The notes under the pieces were generated by a model. It was not told where the DNA came from. It worked only from the letters and a program-made list of their open reading frames with translations, and searched no databases. DNA of 64,000 nucleotides from Treponema bryantii NK4A124 (GTDB lineage: Bacteria; Spirochaetota; Spirochaetia; Treponematales; Treponemataceae), in assembly GCF_000421345.1 (NCBI RefSeq), contig NZ_ATWV01000004.1:124001-188000 (forward strand), written 5' to 3'. Every line of letters starts with the position of its first letter. The stretch's first letter is position 1. The position numbers and the translations under genes are program-made. Positions 9,084-17,450 of the stretch are shown in pieces.

Positions 9084-10370
9084 ATGACCTCTTTAAAGGC
9101 ATACTTCAAAAAGATTTTTTCTCGCTTTGGGCAGATGCTGTACTTGACTATTTCGAACTTCACCAAAAATGCTTTGTGGGAAAGTGCTGCAGCTTGTGCC
9201 TTTGGTTTTATTTTTTCTTTTATTCCGGTTACCATGATTATCTTTACGGTACTGGTCGGAATCCTTCGTATTTACCCGAACATCTACAACTTTATAATCA
9301 GTTTTACCGAGCAGTTTGACTCTGTTGTAAAAATTACTCCTGTGCTAGACAGGCTGCTGAAAATCAGGTCTTTCAGTTCCTTTAATATTTTTCTTGCTGT
9401 GTGGGTTATATGGATGGCCCGCAAGCTTTTTAATTCTATCATCATCGCCATGAATAAGGTTTTTCGCTCGGTTTCGCGTCGTAAGTCATGGTTTAATCAG
9501 ATTCTTACTTTTATCATTGAATTTTCTATTACACTGATTATTGCAGTTGTAATTATTGCAGCCTTTGTTTTTTCACAGATTATTTCGCTGCCATTTTTCC
9601 AGACTGTCCTTGCATATTTTCCTCTGCTTGAAAAACAGAGTTCCTCTAATCTTGCAACTTTTGTACTCTACTTTATTCTTTTTTTAAGCACAGTGATTGC
9701 CTACCGTGTAATTCCTGGAACAAAGCCGCTGCTCCGCCGCTGTATATTTTATTCAGCTTTAAGTACTGCGGCTTTCTTTATTGTTTCCTGGTTCCTCAAC
9801 ATGTTCATGAACGTAACAAACTACAACGCTGTTTATGGAACCATCAGTTCGCTGGTTGTTTTAATGATGAAGGTTTATCTCTTCTTCATCATCTTCCTTT
9901 TCTGTGCTCAGATGATTTATGTATCTCAATTCTTTGAAACACTTTTACGTTCAGAAATCTACCAGCTGCCCGGCTACGACTCAAAGGGTATGGGAAATTA
10001 TCTGCGCCGTTTCCTCTTCATCAACCCGTCTGAAATTCAGACAGAAATGAATACTGTTTATCTTAAGGCCGGCCAGGTTCTCTATACCAGAGACCAGAAG
10101 GTTTCTTTCGTTTACTTTATAAAAATTGGTGCTGTTTCAGAAGAGTCGGATAAGGGCTTTACTCTGCGTTCTCAGGGAAGTTTTTTGGGAGACGTTCAGT
10201 GCATCTTAAACCAGAATTACCAATGCACCGCAACAGCCCTTGCAGACTGCGAGCTTATCAGTTTTACCTCAGAAGAATTTATGCAGATTATTGAAAAGAG
10301 TCACCACGCTGCCCGCAAAGCCATTTCGAAAATCTCGGAATACACTGCCACAGCGTATGATGAAGATTAA
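9084..10370 (+). CDS. YihY/BrkB-family inner-membrane protein with C-terminal cNMP-binding-like domain
   Basis: Residues about 30-290 hold roughly six hydrophobic segments with the YihY/BrkB pattern (ALWESAAACAFGFIFSFIPVTMIIF, VWVIWMARKLFNSIIIAMNKVF, a VIPGTKPLLRRCIFYSALST loop). Residues about 315-428 look like a cyclic-nucleotide-binding fold (VYLKAGQVLYTRDQKVSFVYFIKIGAV, SFLGDVQCILNQNYQCTATALADCELISFTSEEF). The canonical phosphate-binding GE-x6-RAA motif is not clearly preserved, so ligand binding is unproven. YihY proteins are poorly understood; the old RNase BN assignment has been withdrawn. The fusion suggests a membrane protein with a cytoplasmic sensor. There is no ribosome site; a TATTAT box ends six bases before the ATG. 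Confidence 0.8.
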   Translation: MTSLKAYFKKIFSRFGQMLYLTISNFTKNALWESAAACAFGFIFSFIPVTMIIFTVLVGILRIYPNIYNFIISFTEQFDSVVKITPVLDRLLKIRSFSSFNIFLAVWVIWMARKLFNSIIIAMNKVFRSVSRRKSWFNQILTFIIEFSITLIIAVVIIAAFVFSQIISLPFFQTVLAYFPLLEKQSSSNLATFVLYFILFLSTVIAYRVIPGTKPLLRRCIFYSALSTAAFFIVSWFLNMFMNVTNYNAVYGTISSLVVLMMKVYLFFIIFLFCAQMIYVSQFFETLLRSEIYQLPGYDSKGMGNYLRRFLFINPSEIQTEMNTVYLKAGQVLYTRDQKVSFVYFIKIGAVSEESDKGFTLRSQGSFLGDVQCILNQNYQCTATALADCELISFTSEEFMQIIEKSHHAARKAISKISEYTATAYDED

Positions 10371-10375
10371 AAAAC

Positions 10376-10402
10376 AAGGCGCCATGAATGGCGCCTTTGT
10401 GT
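10376..10402 (+). terminator. Terminator behind the YihY-like gene
   Basis: Perfect 10-base-pair stem AAGGCGCCAT / ATGGCGCCTT with a two-base centre, followed by a T-rich stretch (TTTGTGT). Confidence 0.75.
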
Positions 10403-10456
10403 ATCTATAACAGTCGGCAGACACAGCCTGCCTCTGAGCCGGAACGATGGATGAAC

Positions 10457-10509
10457 CTAAAATGGCCCGTTGTCGCAGCCCATTTTTTTAACGGTTCTTC
10501 CATTTTAGG
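10457..10509 (-). terminator. Inverted repeat directly behind guaA
   Basis: CCTAAAATGG (10457-10466) and CCATTTTAGG (10500-10509) are perfect 10-base arms around about 33 bases that hold a further run of T/A. It may fold at the 3' end of the guaA transcript; without a U-run right behind it, its role as a terminator is uncertain. Confidence 0.4.
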
Positions 10510-10510
10510 C

Positions 10511-12400
10511 TTATTCCCATCCGAAAGTTGCTGGCGGTTTGTTAGTTGCATCAAAGTAGAGTGCATCGACAAACGGAAGTTCCGCAATCTTATGAACAAT
10601 TGTATCAAGCAAATCTTTTGGCAGCATTGCAAAGCGGGCTGTCATTACATCTTCTGAAATTACAGGGCGCAGTACAAAGGTTGCGTGATCAGCGCTGCTT
10701 GCGTATGGAAGGTCAATTGTAAGATGCTGGAAGATTTTGTCGTACCAGCCGCTTGCATGGAGCTCTGTAAGCACGATGTTGTCTACTTCGCGGAGCTGAT
10801 CTAGACGGCGGCGGTCGCAGTAGCCTTCCTGAATCTTCAGGTCGCTGTCTGCAATCTTTGGATTCTGATAAAGCTTAATACAGGTACGGTTAATATATTT
10901 TGCAGCATTTGTAATTGTTGATGAACATTCTTCAATCTTTTCACGCTTGCCAGGGAAGTGATAGAAGCCATCTCCTTCATCAGCAAAAGTAAGAAGAGCT
11001 GGAAATCTGTATGTGCGGAAATCTCCCTGAACACCAACAGAGCGAACTGGAAGAATGCTACGCTTAAGGCTGGCAGTACAATTCTCGCAGAACATATCAA
11101 GTTTAATTTCATCGAGTTCTTTCTGTGCAAGAGGAAGCTCTTCTTCATTCTTAGCATCTGGCTTTCCGTCGTTACAAAGAACGTTGATAGAAAGTCCAGG
11201 ACCTGGGAAAGGATGGCGCATAACAAGTTCATCTGAGAGTCCGAGTTTCTTTCCGATAGCACGAACTTCGTCTTTGTAAAGATCGCGGATAGGCTCAATA
11301 ATCAGGCCCTTAGCAATGAGCTCCTGAATACCTGCAACGCGGTTATGATGGGTTTTGATTGTGTGAGAGTTCTTTGTTCCACCCGATTCAATAATATCAG
11401 GATAAAGAGTTCCCTGAGCAAGGAGCCAGCTGTCATCAAGATTCTGGCGGGCTGTTACCTCATTACGAACGGTGATAAAGTTTTCACCAACTGCCATACG
11501 CTTTTTCTGTGGATCTGTAAGCCCGGCAATTGCCTTAAGGAAGCTCTCGCTCGCATCTTCTACGATGAAGTTTGTAAAACCGAACTTGCGGTAAGCTTCT
11601 GCAACGTTATGACTTTCATTTTTGCGCATAAAGCCGTTATCAATATGAAGTCCAAGAACGCGGTCCTGGCCAAGGGCTTTATTCAAAAGTGCAAAGGTGA
11701 TTGTTGAATCAACTCCACCGCTGAGGAAGAGAAGAACGTTACGGCCGTCTGCATCCTTTTTGATATTTTCAAGAATGATATTTAATACAGTGTCCTGATC
11801 CCAGTTCTTTTCCATACCACAGAAATCTGCAAAGTTCTGGAAAATCTGATTTCCGCAAGGAGTATCTTTTACCTCGCAGTGGAACTGGAGTGAAAAGCGT
11901 TTTTTAGCAAGATTCTGAGTTGCAGCAAAAGGACAATCTTTTGTGTTACCAACCATTTCAAAACCGTCTCCCATCTGGAAAACAGTATCCTGGTGGCTCA
12001 TCCAAACCTGCTGGTCGCCTTCAATTCCCTTGAAGAGTGGGCACTTGCTGTTTGCTCCACCAACGCCGTCGGCAAAACGGAGAGTTGCAAAACCAAACTC
12101 GCCAACCTCACCTTTTCCAACTTTTCCGTTATAGCCAAGCTGAACAATGTAGTGACCGTAGCAAAGTCCCAGAATAGGAATATCAAGATTTAAGATTTCA
12201 GAATTGAATTCCGGAGTTTTCTCATCATAAACTGAAGAAGGACCTCCAGAAAAAACAATACCCTTCGCACCGGCGAGCGAACTTACGTCTGCCGAAGGAA
12301 GGGCAATCTCAGAATAATAGCCAAGCATACGGAAACGCTTAGCAATCAAATGTGCATACTGCGAACCAAAATCTAATACAACAATCTTTTCACGTGACAT
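10511..12400 (-). CDS. guaA: GMP synthase (glutamine-hydrolysing), long form
   Basis: Converts XMP to GMP with ATP and glutamine. An N-terminal class I glutamine amidotransferase has the nucleophile in GLCYGHY (Cys80) and the QFHCEV His-x-Glu motif near residue 172. The ATP pyrophosphatase PP-loop is LSGGVDST (about 226-233), and the C-terminal dimerisation domain ends KPPATFGWE. At 629 residues it is about 100 longer than the common bacterial enzyme; the extra part lies after HPFPGPGLSINVL and includes a Cys-x2-Cys (FCENC). This resembles the longer GMPS type rather than E. coli GuaA. No Shine-Dalgarno is present; TATAAT lies six bases before the ATG, suggesting a leaderless transcript. Confidence 0.95.
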   Translation of the reverse strand: MSREKIVVLDFGSQYAHLIAKRFRMLGYYSEIALPSADVSSLAGAKGIVFSGGPSSVYDEKTPEFNSEILNLDIPILGLCYGHYIVQLGYNGKVGKGEVGEFGFATLRFADGVGGANSKCPLFKGIEGDQQVWMSHQDTVFQMGDGFEMVGNTKDCPFAATQNLAKKRFSLQFHCEVKDTPCGNQIFQNFADFCGMEKNWDQDTVLNIILENIKKDADGRNVLLFLSGGVDSTITFALLNKALGQDRVLGLHIDNGFMRKNESHNVAEAYRKFGFTNFIVEDASESFLKAIAGLTDPQKKRMAVGENFITVRNEVTARQNLDDSWLLAQGTLYPDIIESGGTKNSHTIKTHHNRVAGIQELIAKGLIIEPIRDLYKDEVRAIGKKLGLSDELVMRHPFPGPGLSINVLCNDGKPDAKNEEELPLAQKELDEIKLDMFCENCTASLKRSILPVRSVGVQGDFRTYRFPALLTFADEGDGFYHFPGKREKIEECSSTITNAAKYINRTCIKLYQNPKIADSDLKIQEGYCDRRRLDQLREVDNIVLTELHASGWYDKIFQHLTIDLPYASSADHATFVLRPVISEDVMTARFAMLPKDLLDTIVHKIAELPFVDALYFDATNKPPATFGWE

Positions 12401-12406
12401 AGAAAG

Positions 12407-12435
12407 ATTATAATGATTTTTACTGTGAATTGGAA
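12407..12435 (-). promoter_or_regulatory. Leaderless-type promoter of guaA
   Basis: On the minus strand TATAAT (12412-12407) ends six bases before the ATG, with a weak TTCCAA 17 bases upstream (12435-12430). The predicted start of transcription is the A of the ATG. Confidence 0.45.
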
Positions 12436-12556
12436 TATGTATATAATGCCAGTTCCGGATACAACCCCTGGATTAATCTGAAATGACCATCCTGTGTCCA
12501 GAGCGGAACATCATATTTCATTGCACAAAAAGCTATCATTACATCAGTTATAAGAA
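12420..12556 (-). pseudogene. Truncated remnant of a VapC/PIN toxin gene
   Basis: The minus strand reads TDVMIAFCAMKYDVPLWTQDGHFRLIQGLYPELALY and then diverges to a stop at 12420-12422. This is nearly identical to the C-terminal 40 residues of the intact PIN toxin at 14072-14455. No homology to the rest of that gene is present upstream, so the first two thirds are lost. The remnant lies against the guaA promoter and implies a past duplication of the toxin locus. Confidence 0.85.
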
Positions 12557-12574
12557 TATATATAATTAGGTGTA

Positions 12575-12609
12575 TAAAAAGAACAAGGCGTCATCTCTGA
12601 CGCCTTGTT
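12575..12609 (-). terminator. Terminator of the 437-residue lipoprotein gene
   Basis: ACAAGGCGTCA / TGACGCCTTGT stem (12583-12609); on the minus strand it is followed by TTCTTTTT. It could also stop transcription from the other side. Confidence 0.8.
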
Positions 12610-12654
12610 TACATTTAAACACCCTTTTATTTATTTACAAATGTTAGATTGAGT

Positions 12655-13968
12655 TTATCCACAAAGGTAGAAATATTCTCCTATAGCAGCATTTCCATTC
12701 GACTTATAAACCAGATATTGTTTTCCTGCTGTTCCTAAATCAATTTCAATTATCCCCTGATTGCATGTGTAAGTTCCTGTTATTGTATCTGAATCATCAT
12801 CGTGCTTGTAGCTAAATGATACTGCTCCATTGTTTCCAAGAGTATATTTGATATAATCATTCTCATCTCCAACTAAATAAACACCCTGCAAACCAGTTGT
12901 TGTTGTAGTTTTGGATAACGTCATACTTTCAACAAAAACTCGTGTTTCATTTCCAAAAGTCAATAAATAAACTGGATAGTTATCCCAATCCTTTGTTGTT
13001 CCATTATTTTTTGTAAGGGTTGCAAGACAGGTATTGCTTGAATTAGCAGGTGGCATAATGACAACTGTTATATCATCATGATACCACACTTTATCACTAT
13101 ACACTTTACCATCTGTTTTTGAATCTTGAAATTCAATTGTATACGAAGGATCTGCTGTCATATCCCTATCAGTACTAATAGTTTTTCCCAAAAAATCTTC
13201 GACTGTTGTCGTGCTAAGGCGAGCAAAATCATCAAGTGTAATAGCCGGAATATCCGCACCTCGGCCTACATCCCATTCATAAGAAGTCTTGTAGTCGGCG
13301 CTCTTCAATTTGAACTTGAAATTTACAAACTCCATAGTTTTTCCAAGATGTTTGTTGAAGACCCAATCATGAACCTCACCTGTAGAATCATCTCCAAGTC
13401 TATAGGTGCAGATAGTGTCATAGGTTTCGTCTGCAGTCTTAAAGAGTAAGTCAATTACAAGATTTGGATAACCGCCAACTTTTGACTGAGTATAAGAAAA
13501 TGTAGGTTTTGTAGTAAATTTAAATTTTCTTGTACCTGAGTTATATGTTGCTTTTGGAACATTTGTTACTACAGGAGAATCCAATCCTTTTACAGAAGAA
13601 TTGATTTCTACCGAATCCGATTTGTTAAGTTTGTTCCAATCTGCATCATAGAATTGGGCATAGTAAATATAAGTTTTATTTGCTTCAGTAAAATAGTCTG
13701 TTGCAGTATTTGCTCCTGCGCTGGCATTTTCTGTACAATACCAATAATCTTCAAGAGTAGAACCCGGTTCTGAACGAATAAAGTAAATAACCGAACAACC
13801 TTCCGGTGCCTGAACGGTAACTTCAATTCCATTATCTCCCTGAGTGGCCGAAATATTCTTGCCGTCTCCATCATCTGAACCATTGCTACAGCCAACTACG
13901 AGAAAAGATAAAACTAAAAAGGGAATAAAAACTTTTTGTGATAAGAGTTTGAATGATTTTCTAAGCAT
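12655..13968 (-). CDS. Predicted lipoprotein of unknown function
   Basis: 437 residues. The N-terminus is a lipoprotein signal (MLRKSFKLLSQKVFIPFLVLSFLVVGC, Cys27, followed by a flexible NGSDDGDG stretch). The rest is polar and beta-rich with no family I recognise. The middle (DKVWYHDDITVVIMPP..., about 290-310) and the C-terminus (GVYLVGDENDYIKYTLGNNGAVSFSYKHDDDSDTITGTYTC...) resemble small immunoglobulin-like or lipocalin-like beta domains, but this is only an impression. AAGGAGG lies eight bases before the ATG. Base composition is more AT-rich than guaA, and the gene sits between a toxin remnant and an intact toxin-antitoxin pair, so the block may be acquired. Confidence 0.8.
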   Translation of the reverse strand: MLRKSFKLLSQKVFIPFLVLSFLVVGCSNGSDDGDGKNISATQGDNGIEVTVQAPEGCSVIYFIRSEPGSTLEDYWYCTENASAGANTATDYFTEANKTYIYYAQFYDADWNKLNKSDSVEINSSVKGLDSPVVTNVPKATYNSGTRKFKFTTKPTFSYTQSKVGGYPNLVIDLLFKTADETYDTICTYRLGDDSTGEVHDWVFNKHLGKTMEFVNFKFKLKSADYKTSYEWDVGRGADIPAITLDDFARLSTTTVEDFLGKTISTDRDMTADPSYTIEFQDSKTDGKVYSDKVWYHDDITVVIMPPANSSNTCLATLTKNNGTTKDWDNYPVYLLTFGNETRVFVESMTLSKTTTTTGLQGVYLVGDENDYIKYTLGNNGAVSFSYKHDDDSDTITGTYTCNQGIIEIDLGTAGKQYLVYKSNGNAAIGEYFYLCG

Positions 13969-14071
13969 AGAATCATCCTCCTTATCAAGTTTAGGTATGT
14001 TAAAAAAGATTAAAGGAGGTAAATGAATCTGTCAAAAACATTTTGTTATAAATTTTCTGGTAACAGGTAGC

Positions 14072-14455
14072 TTAAAACAAATTATACAGAGCCAGTTCTG
14101 GATACAGGCCCTGAATTAATCTGAAGTGGCCGTCCTGGGTCCAGACTGGCACATCGTACTTCATCGCACAAAAGGCAATCATAACATCAGTCAGGGGAAC
14201 GGTTACTCCATTTGCTCGAAGATTTTGAAGAATAAGACCGACACCTTCGAAGTCATATTCATCTGTATGCAGAAGATTAAAAGAATTAAAGAAGTGCAGC
14301 ATTTTGTCTATTTCTGCATTGTTTCTTGCTCCATGTAATAATTCAGATTTTACAAGTCCGCAAATTGCAAATTTATCCGGAGATATATTTAACTTAAGAA
14401 GTTCCTCTGGCTTTCGCCAGTAGTCAATCAGAACATTTGTATCAAATAAAATCAT
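14072..14455 (-). CDS. PIN-domain toxin, VapC-like ribonuclease
   Basis: 127 residues when started at the ATG that overlaps the antitoxin stop as ATGA, the usual arrangement; a longer frame from 14482 would begin inside the antitoxin. PIN residues are in place: Asp5 (ILFDTNVLIDYW), Glu38 (VKSELLHG), Asp90 (PLTDVMIA) and Asp108 (TQDGHF). These form the Mg/Mn site of VapC-type RNases, which usually cut tRNA or rRNA; the target here is unknown. A damaged copy of its 3' end lies at 12420-12556. Confidence 0.9.
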   Translation of the reverse strand: MILFDTNVLIDYWRKPEELLKLNISPDKFAICGLVKSELLHGARNNAEIDKMLHFFNSFNLLHTDEYDFEGVGLILQNLRANGVTVPLTDVMIAFCAMKYDVPVWTQDGHFRLIQGLYPELALYNLF

Positions 14456-14832
14456 ATCATGCTCATCCTTCGCAATTCCCAAACTGCGTCTTTATCAACA
14501 TCAATAGGACCAACTTCTTCTATAACATCCTTCAACTTTCTGGTCGGCGGCAGCGGAGGCGCAACATTCTTTCTGATTCTTGCAATAAATTCTTTTCGGG
14601 CTTTTTCCTGTTCCAGAGTCTGCGGCGGATTCACAATTCTGTTAGATTCCTGGACAAGTTTATCGTAGGCTTCAACAGTAATCATTACACATTCCGGCGC
14701 ATTGTTCTTAACAATTACCTTAATTCCATCGCGTTTTACTTCTTCAATAATCTTTCCAGCTTCGCCCTTATTAAAGCGGCTGATAGGAACAAAGGAATTA
14801 AGCATTTTCGTTGCGGTTAAAGCATCATACAT
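14452..14832 (-). CDS. Antitoxin, Phd/YefM-like
   Basis: 126 residues. The N-terminal part (FVPISRFNKGEAGKIIEEVKRDGIKVIVKNNAPECVMITVEAYDKLVQE) matches the Phd/YefM fold that binds DNA and represses its own operon; the C-terminal part (PPQTLEQEKARKEFIARIRKNV..., Pro- and charge-rich) is the likely toxin-wrapping tail. GAGGAGGT precedes the ATG by six bases. It overlaps the PIN toxin gene by four bases, so both are made from one message. Confidence 0.85.
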   Translation of the reverse strand: MYDALTATKMLNSFVPISRFNKGEAGKIIEEVKRDGIKVIVKNNAPECVMITVEAYDKLVQESNRIVNPPQTLEQEKARKEFIARIRKNVAPPLPPTRKLKDVIEEVGPIDVDKDAVWELRRMSMI

Positions 14833-14850
14833 ATTGACCTCCTCGTTAAT

Positions 14851-14864
14851 CGATATTTTTATCG
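14851..14864. promoter_or_regulatory. Palindrome in front of the toxin-antitoxin operon
   Basis: CGATA-TTTT-TATCG, 18 bases upstream of the antitoxin ATG in an AT-rich promoter region. Candidate self-repression operator. Confidence 0.45.
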
Positions 14865-14961
14865 TTATTTTTAATGATATTTTAATAGATTATATTTGTC
14901 AATAAAATTACTGATAAGAAGATATCTGACTCATTATTCTATTTCTTTTTGGACCTGCCCG

Positions 14962-14970
14962 TGTTATAAT
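14962..14970 (+). promoter_or_regulatory. Extended -10 promoter of the LysM lipoprotein gene
   Basis: TG-T-TATAAT (14962-14970) with no good -35; AAAGGAGG follows at 14984-14990. Confidence 0.5.
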
Positions 14971-14997
14971 TTAAATAACATCAAAGGAGGTTTTCTG

Positions 14998-15459
14998 ATG
15001 AAGAAAATTATTATTTCAATTCTTGCTGCGGCACTGGCATTTGGTTTTGTTGCCTGTAAATCAACAAACCAGGTTCAGGACCTCAGCGAATCATTTAACA
15101 AAGTTTACGGAAATTATCTTGATGTTCTGGATCTTACAGATGCAGGCACTTATACGGTTAAGCAGGGCGACACCCTCACTTCAATTACAAAAGCTCAGTA
15201 TGGCGATACTAACGGTTACTACTTCCCTTTGATTATGCTGGCTTCAAAGAATGTAGTTCAGGATCCTGAAATGATTCGTCCCGGTATGCAGCTTACAATT
15301 CCTTCTCTGGAACGCAACATCAACAATGTTGAAAAAGCAAAGGTTTTGAGCCCTTACTTCAAAGACATTGCAGGCGTTTACAAGCAGAAGAGAACTAAGG
15401 CTGCTCCAGATATCCGCGAGCACCTTACAGACATTTCTACAGAACTGGGAAATAAATAG
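14998..15459 (+). CDS. Small LysM-domain lipoprotein
   Basis: 153 residues from the ATG eight bases behind AAAGGAGG. The signal peptide ends in a lipobox (MKKIIISILAAALAFGFVAC, Cys20). A LysM motif spans about residues 52-100 (YTVKQGDTLTSITKAQYGDTNGYYFPLIMLASKNVVQDPEMIRPGMQLTIP). LysM binds N-acetylglucosamine in peptidoglycan, so the protein probably links membrane and cell wall. The C-terminal 50 residues are charged and helical. It stands alone between divergent or convergent genes and ends before two hairpins. Confidence 0.9.
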   Translation: MKKIIISILAAALAFGFVACKSTNQVQDLSESFNKVYGNYLDVLDLTDAGTYTVKQGDTLTSITKAQYGDTNGYYFPLIMLASKNVVQDPEMIRPGMQLTIPSLERNINNVEKAKVLSPYFKDIAGVYKQKRTKAAPDIREHLTDISTELGNK

Positions 15460-15464
15460 ATAAG

Positions 15465-15487
15465 ATCGTCGGGTCAAGCCCGACGAT
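15465..15487. repeat. Short palindrome (CTTGA-loop family)
   Basis: ATCGTCGGG / CCCGACGAT, nine base pairs around TCAAG. Same loop (CTTGA on the other strand) and GC-rich stem type as 15547-15569, 39584-39615 and 39671-39702. Confidence 0.7.
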
Positions 15488-15546
15488 GACACTTTCACAA
15501 GGTCCGCGATAACAAACTCTGTCTGTTACCCCGACTGCATAATGTC

Positions 15547-15578
15547 ATTCCCCGGCTTGACCGGGGAATCTTTTTTTT
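15547..15578 (+). terminator. Terminator behind the LysM gene
   Basis: ATTCCCCGG / CCGGGGAAT around CTTGA, followed by C and eight T residues. It lies about 90 bases behind the stop. Confidence 0.85.
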
Positions 15579-17232
15579 ACACGCTGTAATTCAAAACCTG
15601 TTCGGTGATTAAAGGAATCAACTGCTTCTTGCGGCTCACTACGTCCTTAAGGTAGTAAACACCATCTTCCTGCTTTGGGAAGGTGATGAACTGGGTGAAC
15701 TTTGGATCGCAGTCTATGAGGAGTACGCTCGAAAGTTTTGTGATATCTGTAACCAGCAGGCAGGCAAAAAGCCCTTTGTTGGCTCGTCGCTCAACTGCAA
15801 GCTCTTCCATAAACTCTGCCTTGCGGTCCAGGATTTCCTGAGGGTTTCCAACTTCAATCTGACTGGCAGTATAAGTAAGCTTACCTTCAGTGTATTCCTT
15901 CATATCCTGATGGATGATTTCGCTGGCAGGGCGACCGCCAACTTTACTTCCTGCCATAAGAATCTCGTTTCCAAGTTCCTTGATGTCCAGGTCGGTGATG
16001 CTGGAAAGATACTCTGCCATGTCGCGGTCGGTGTCTGTAACTGTAGCCGACTGAAGAATGAGAGTATCCGAAAGAATACCGCAGAGCAGGAGGCTTGCAA
16101 CATCCTTTGGAATCGGAATGCGGTACTCTTTGTAAAGACCTGCAATCTGAGTTGAGGTTGAACCAACCGGGCGGTTAATAAAGGTAATAGGATTTTTAGT
16201 CGGAATTGAACCGATGCGGTGATGGTCAATTACTTCCTGAATCTTATAGTGCTCAATGCCTTCAACAGCCTGAGTAATTTCGTTGTGGTCTACAAGAATT
16301 ACTTCTACGTTTGGTTCCTTCATCAGGTCGTGCTCAGAAATAATTCCGATAACCTTGTTTTCATCATCAACTACAGGCAGATATTTGCAGTGGGCGTTTT
16401 TGAGGATGTCTTTGATTTTTGCGATTGTATCATTCTGATGAACAGTTACAATTTCCTTATCGCCCATAACAGAAACCGGCATGGAATAAGCAATGAGCAT
16501 TGAAGTTGGAGAAGTAGAATAAGGCGAAACAATTACAGAAACGCCGTTCTTTTCTGCAAGCTCTCGCAAGCCCTTATCAATTACACAGTTGGAGGTTGTG
16601 ATGAGAAGCTTTACCTTATGTTCAATACAGATTCGCTGAATGTCCTCTCGGTCAGAAGAGATTACTACAATGTCCTCGCTGGCGTGAGCTTCCAGACGTT
16701 TCGCAAAGCTTTCTGTAGAAGAAGAACCAACGTGAATAGAAGCGTTGAAAGTTTTATCTGCATCGCCGGCAATGTAAATCGGCTGGGCGTTGAGGGTTTT
16801 CTGAATCAGGCTGATGCTTGTTGAAAAGCGGTGCTTTTTTTCCGGATTTAAGATAGTGAGAACTCCGCGGGCAAAGCCGGAATAATGCAGGAGGGACTGG
16901 TAATGACCTTCTGCGTCCACAACAGGCAGAACACGAATTTCCGTTTTTTCCATCTGCCCGATTGCCGCCCAGACAGAAACATCCGAAGTTACAGTTTCTA
17001 CCTTGTCCTGCATAAAATATTTTACCTTTGGAACCAGGTCCGGCAAATACTCCGGGCGAGGGATTCCGAACTTTTCAAAAATATATGCAGTCTGCGGGTT
17101 GAGATGTCCCGCACGGGCAGCCTTGTATTCAGGATGTCCTAAAAGATTTTTCAATGTTGCATAACCGACCGCAGAAACAACCGCGTCAGTATCCGGGTTA
17201 CGATGCCCGATGATGTAAACTGTTTTGTCCAT
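15577..17232 (-). CDS. ppaC: Family II (Mn-dependent) inorganic pyrophosphatase with CBS and DRTGG domains
   Basis: Hydrolyses pyrophosphate in the cytoplasm. N-terminal DHH-type metal motifs are GHRNPDTDA (His9, Asp13, Asp15), VDHNE and IDHHRIG. The C-terminal DHHA2 half holds GGRPASEI. Between them (about residues 65-300) is a regulatory insert: a CBS half (MQDKVETVTSDVSVWAAI...LPVVDAEGHYQSLL), a DRTGG-like stretch (PIYIAGDADKTFN...ISSDREDIQ) and a second CBS (VTVHQNDTIAKIKDILKNAHCKYLPVVDDENKVIGIISEHDLM). In this class adenine nucleotides and diadenosine polyphosphates bind the insert. 551 residues is normal. A TATAAT box ends six bases before the ATG and no ribosome site is visible. Confidence 0.93.
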   Translation of the reverse strand: MDKTVYIIGHRNPDTDAVVSAVGYATLKNLLGHPEYKAARAGHLNPQTAYIFEKFGIPRPEYLPDLVPKVKYFMQDKVETVTSDVSVWAAIGQMEKTEIRVLPVVDAEGHYQSLLHYSGFARGVLTILNPEKKHRFSTSISLIQKTLNAQPIYIAGDADKTFNASIHVGSSSTESFAKRLEAHASEDIVVISSDREDIQRICIEHKVKLLITTSNCVIDKGLRELAEKNGVSVIVSPYSTSPTSMLIAYSMPVSVMGDKEIVTVHQNDTIAKIKDILKNAHCKYLPVVDDENKVIGIISEHDLMKEPNVEVILVDHNEITQAVEGIEHYKIQEVIDHHRIGSIPTKNPITFINRPVGSTSTQIAGLYKEYRIPIPKDVASLLLCGILSDTLILQSATVTDTDRDMAEYLSSITDLDIKELGNEILMAGSKVGGRPASEIIHQDMKEYTEGKLTYTASQIEVGNPQEILDRKAEFMEELAVERRANKGLFACLLVTDITKLSSVLLIDCDPKFTQFITFPKQEDGVYYLKDVVSRKKQLIPLITEQVLNYSV

Positions 17233-17238
17233 AAGCTG

Positions 17239-17267
17239 ATTATAACTGAATGCTTAAGAAGGGGGAA
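17239..17267 (-). promoter_or_regulatory. Leaderless-type promoter of ppaC
   Basis: TATAAT (17244-17239) with six bases to the ATG; TTCCCC 17 bases upstream is a poor -35. Confidence 0.4.
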
Positions 17268-17411
17268 GTCACCTCAGAATTAAATATCTCAAGACTAATA
17301 AAGGCGTAAGTTCAGGATTATGATGTTTTTTTTGAAAAACTTTTCGAAAAACTTCCTTTTTTGACATATTAAAGCAATATTATATGTGGAGATTTTTGAG
17401 AAATCGGTATT

Positions 17412-17450
17412 TTCCGACAAAACAGGTCGCGAGGAGACGTTTTGTCGGAA
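17412..17450 (+). promoter_or_regulatory. Strong leader hairpin upstream of the nuclease-like gene
   Basis: Perfect 12-base arms TTCCGACAAAAC and GTTTTGTCGGAA around 15 bases, followed by a small GCGC-TTTT-GCGC hairpin (17459-17470). Both lie between TTGACA (17361-17366) and the ATG at 17506. No U-run follows, so it is not a simple terminator. Confidence 0.6.

Noticed and set aside
14456-14482. Upstream start for the PIN toxin
   Set aside because: Nine extra codons inside the antitoxin gene; the ATGA overlap start is standard.
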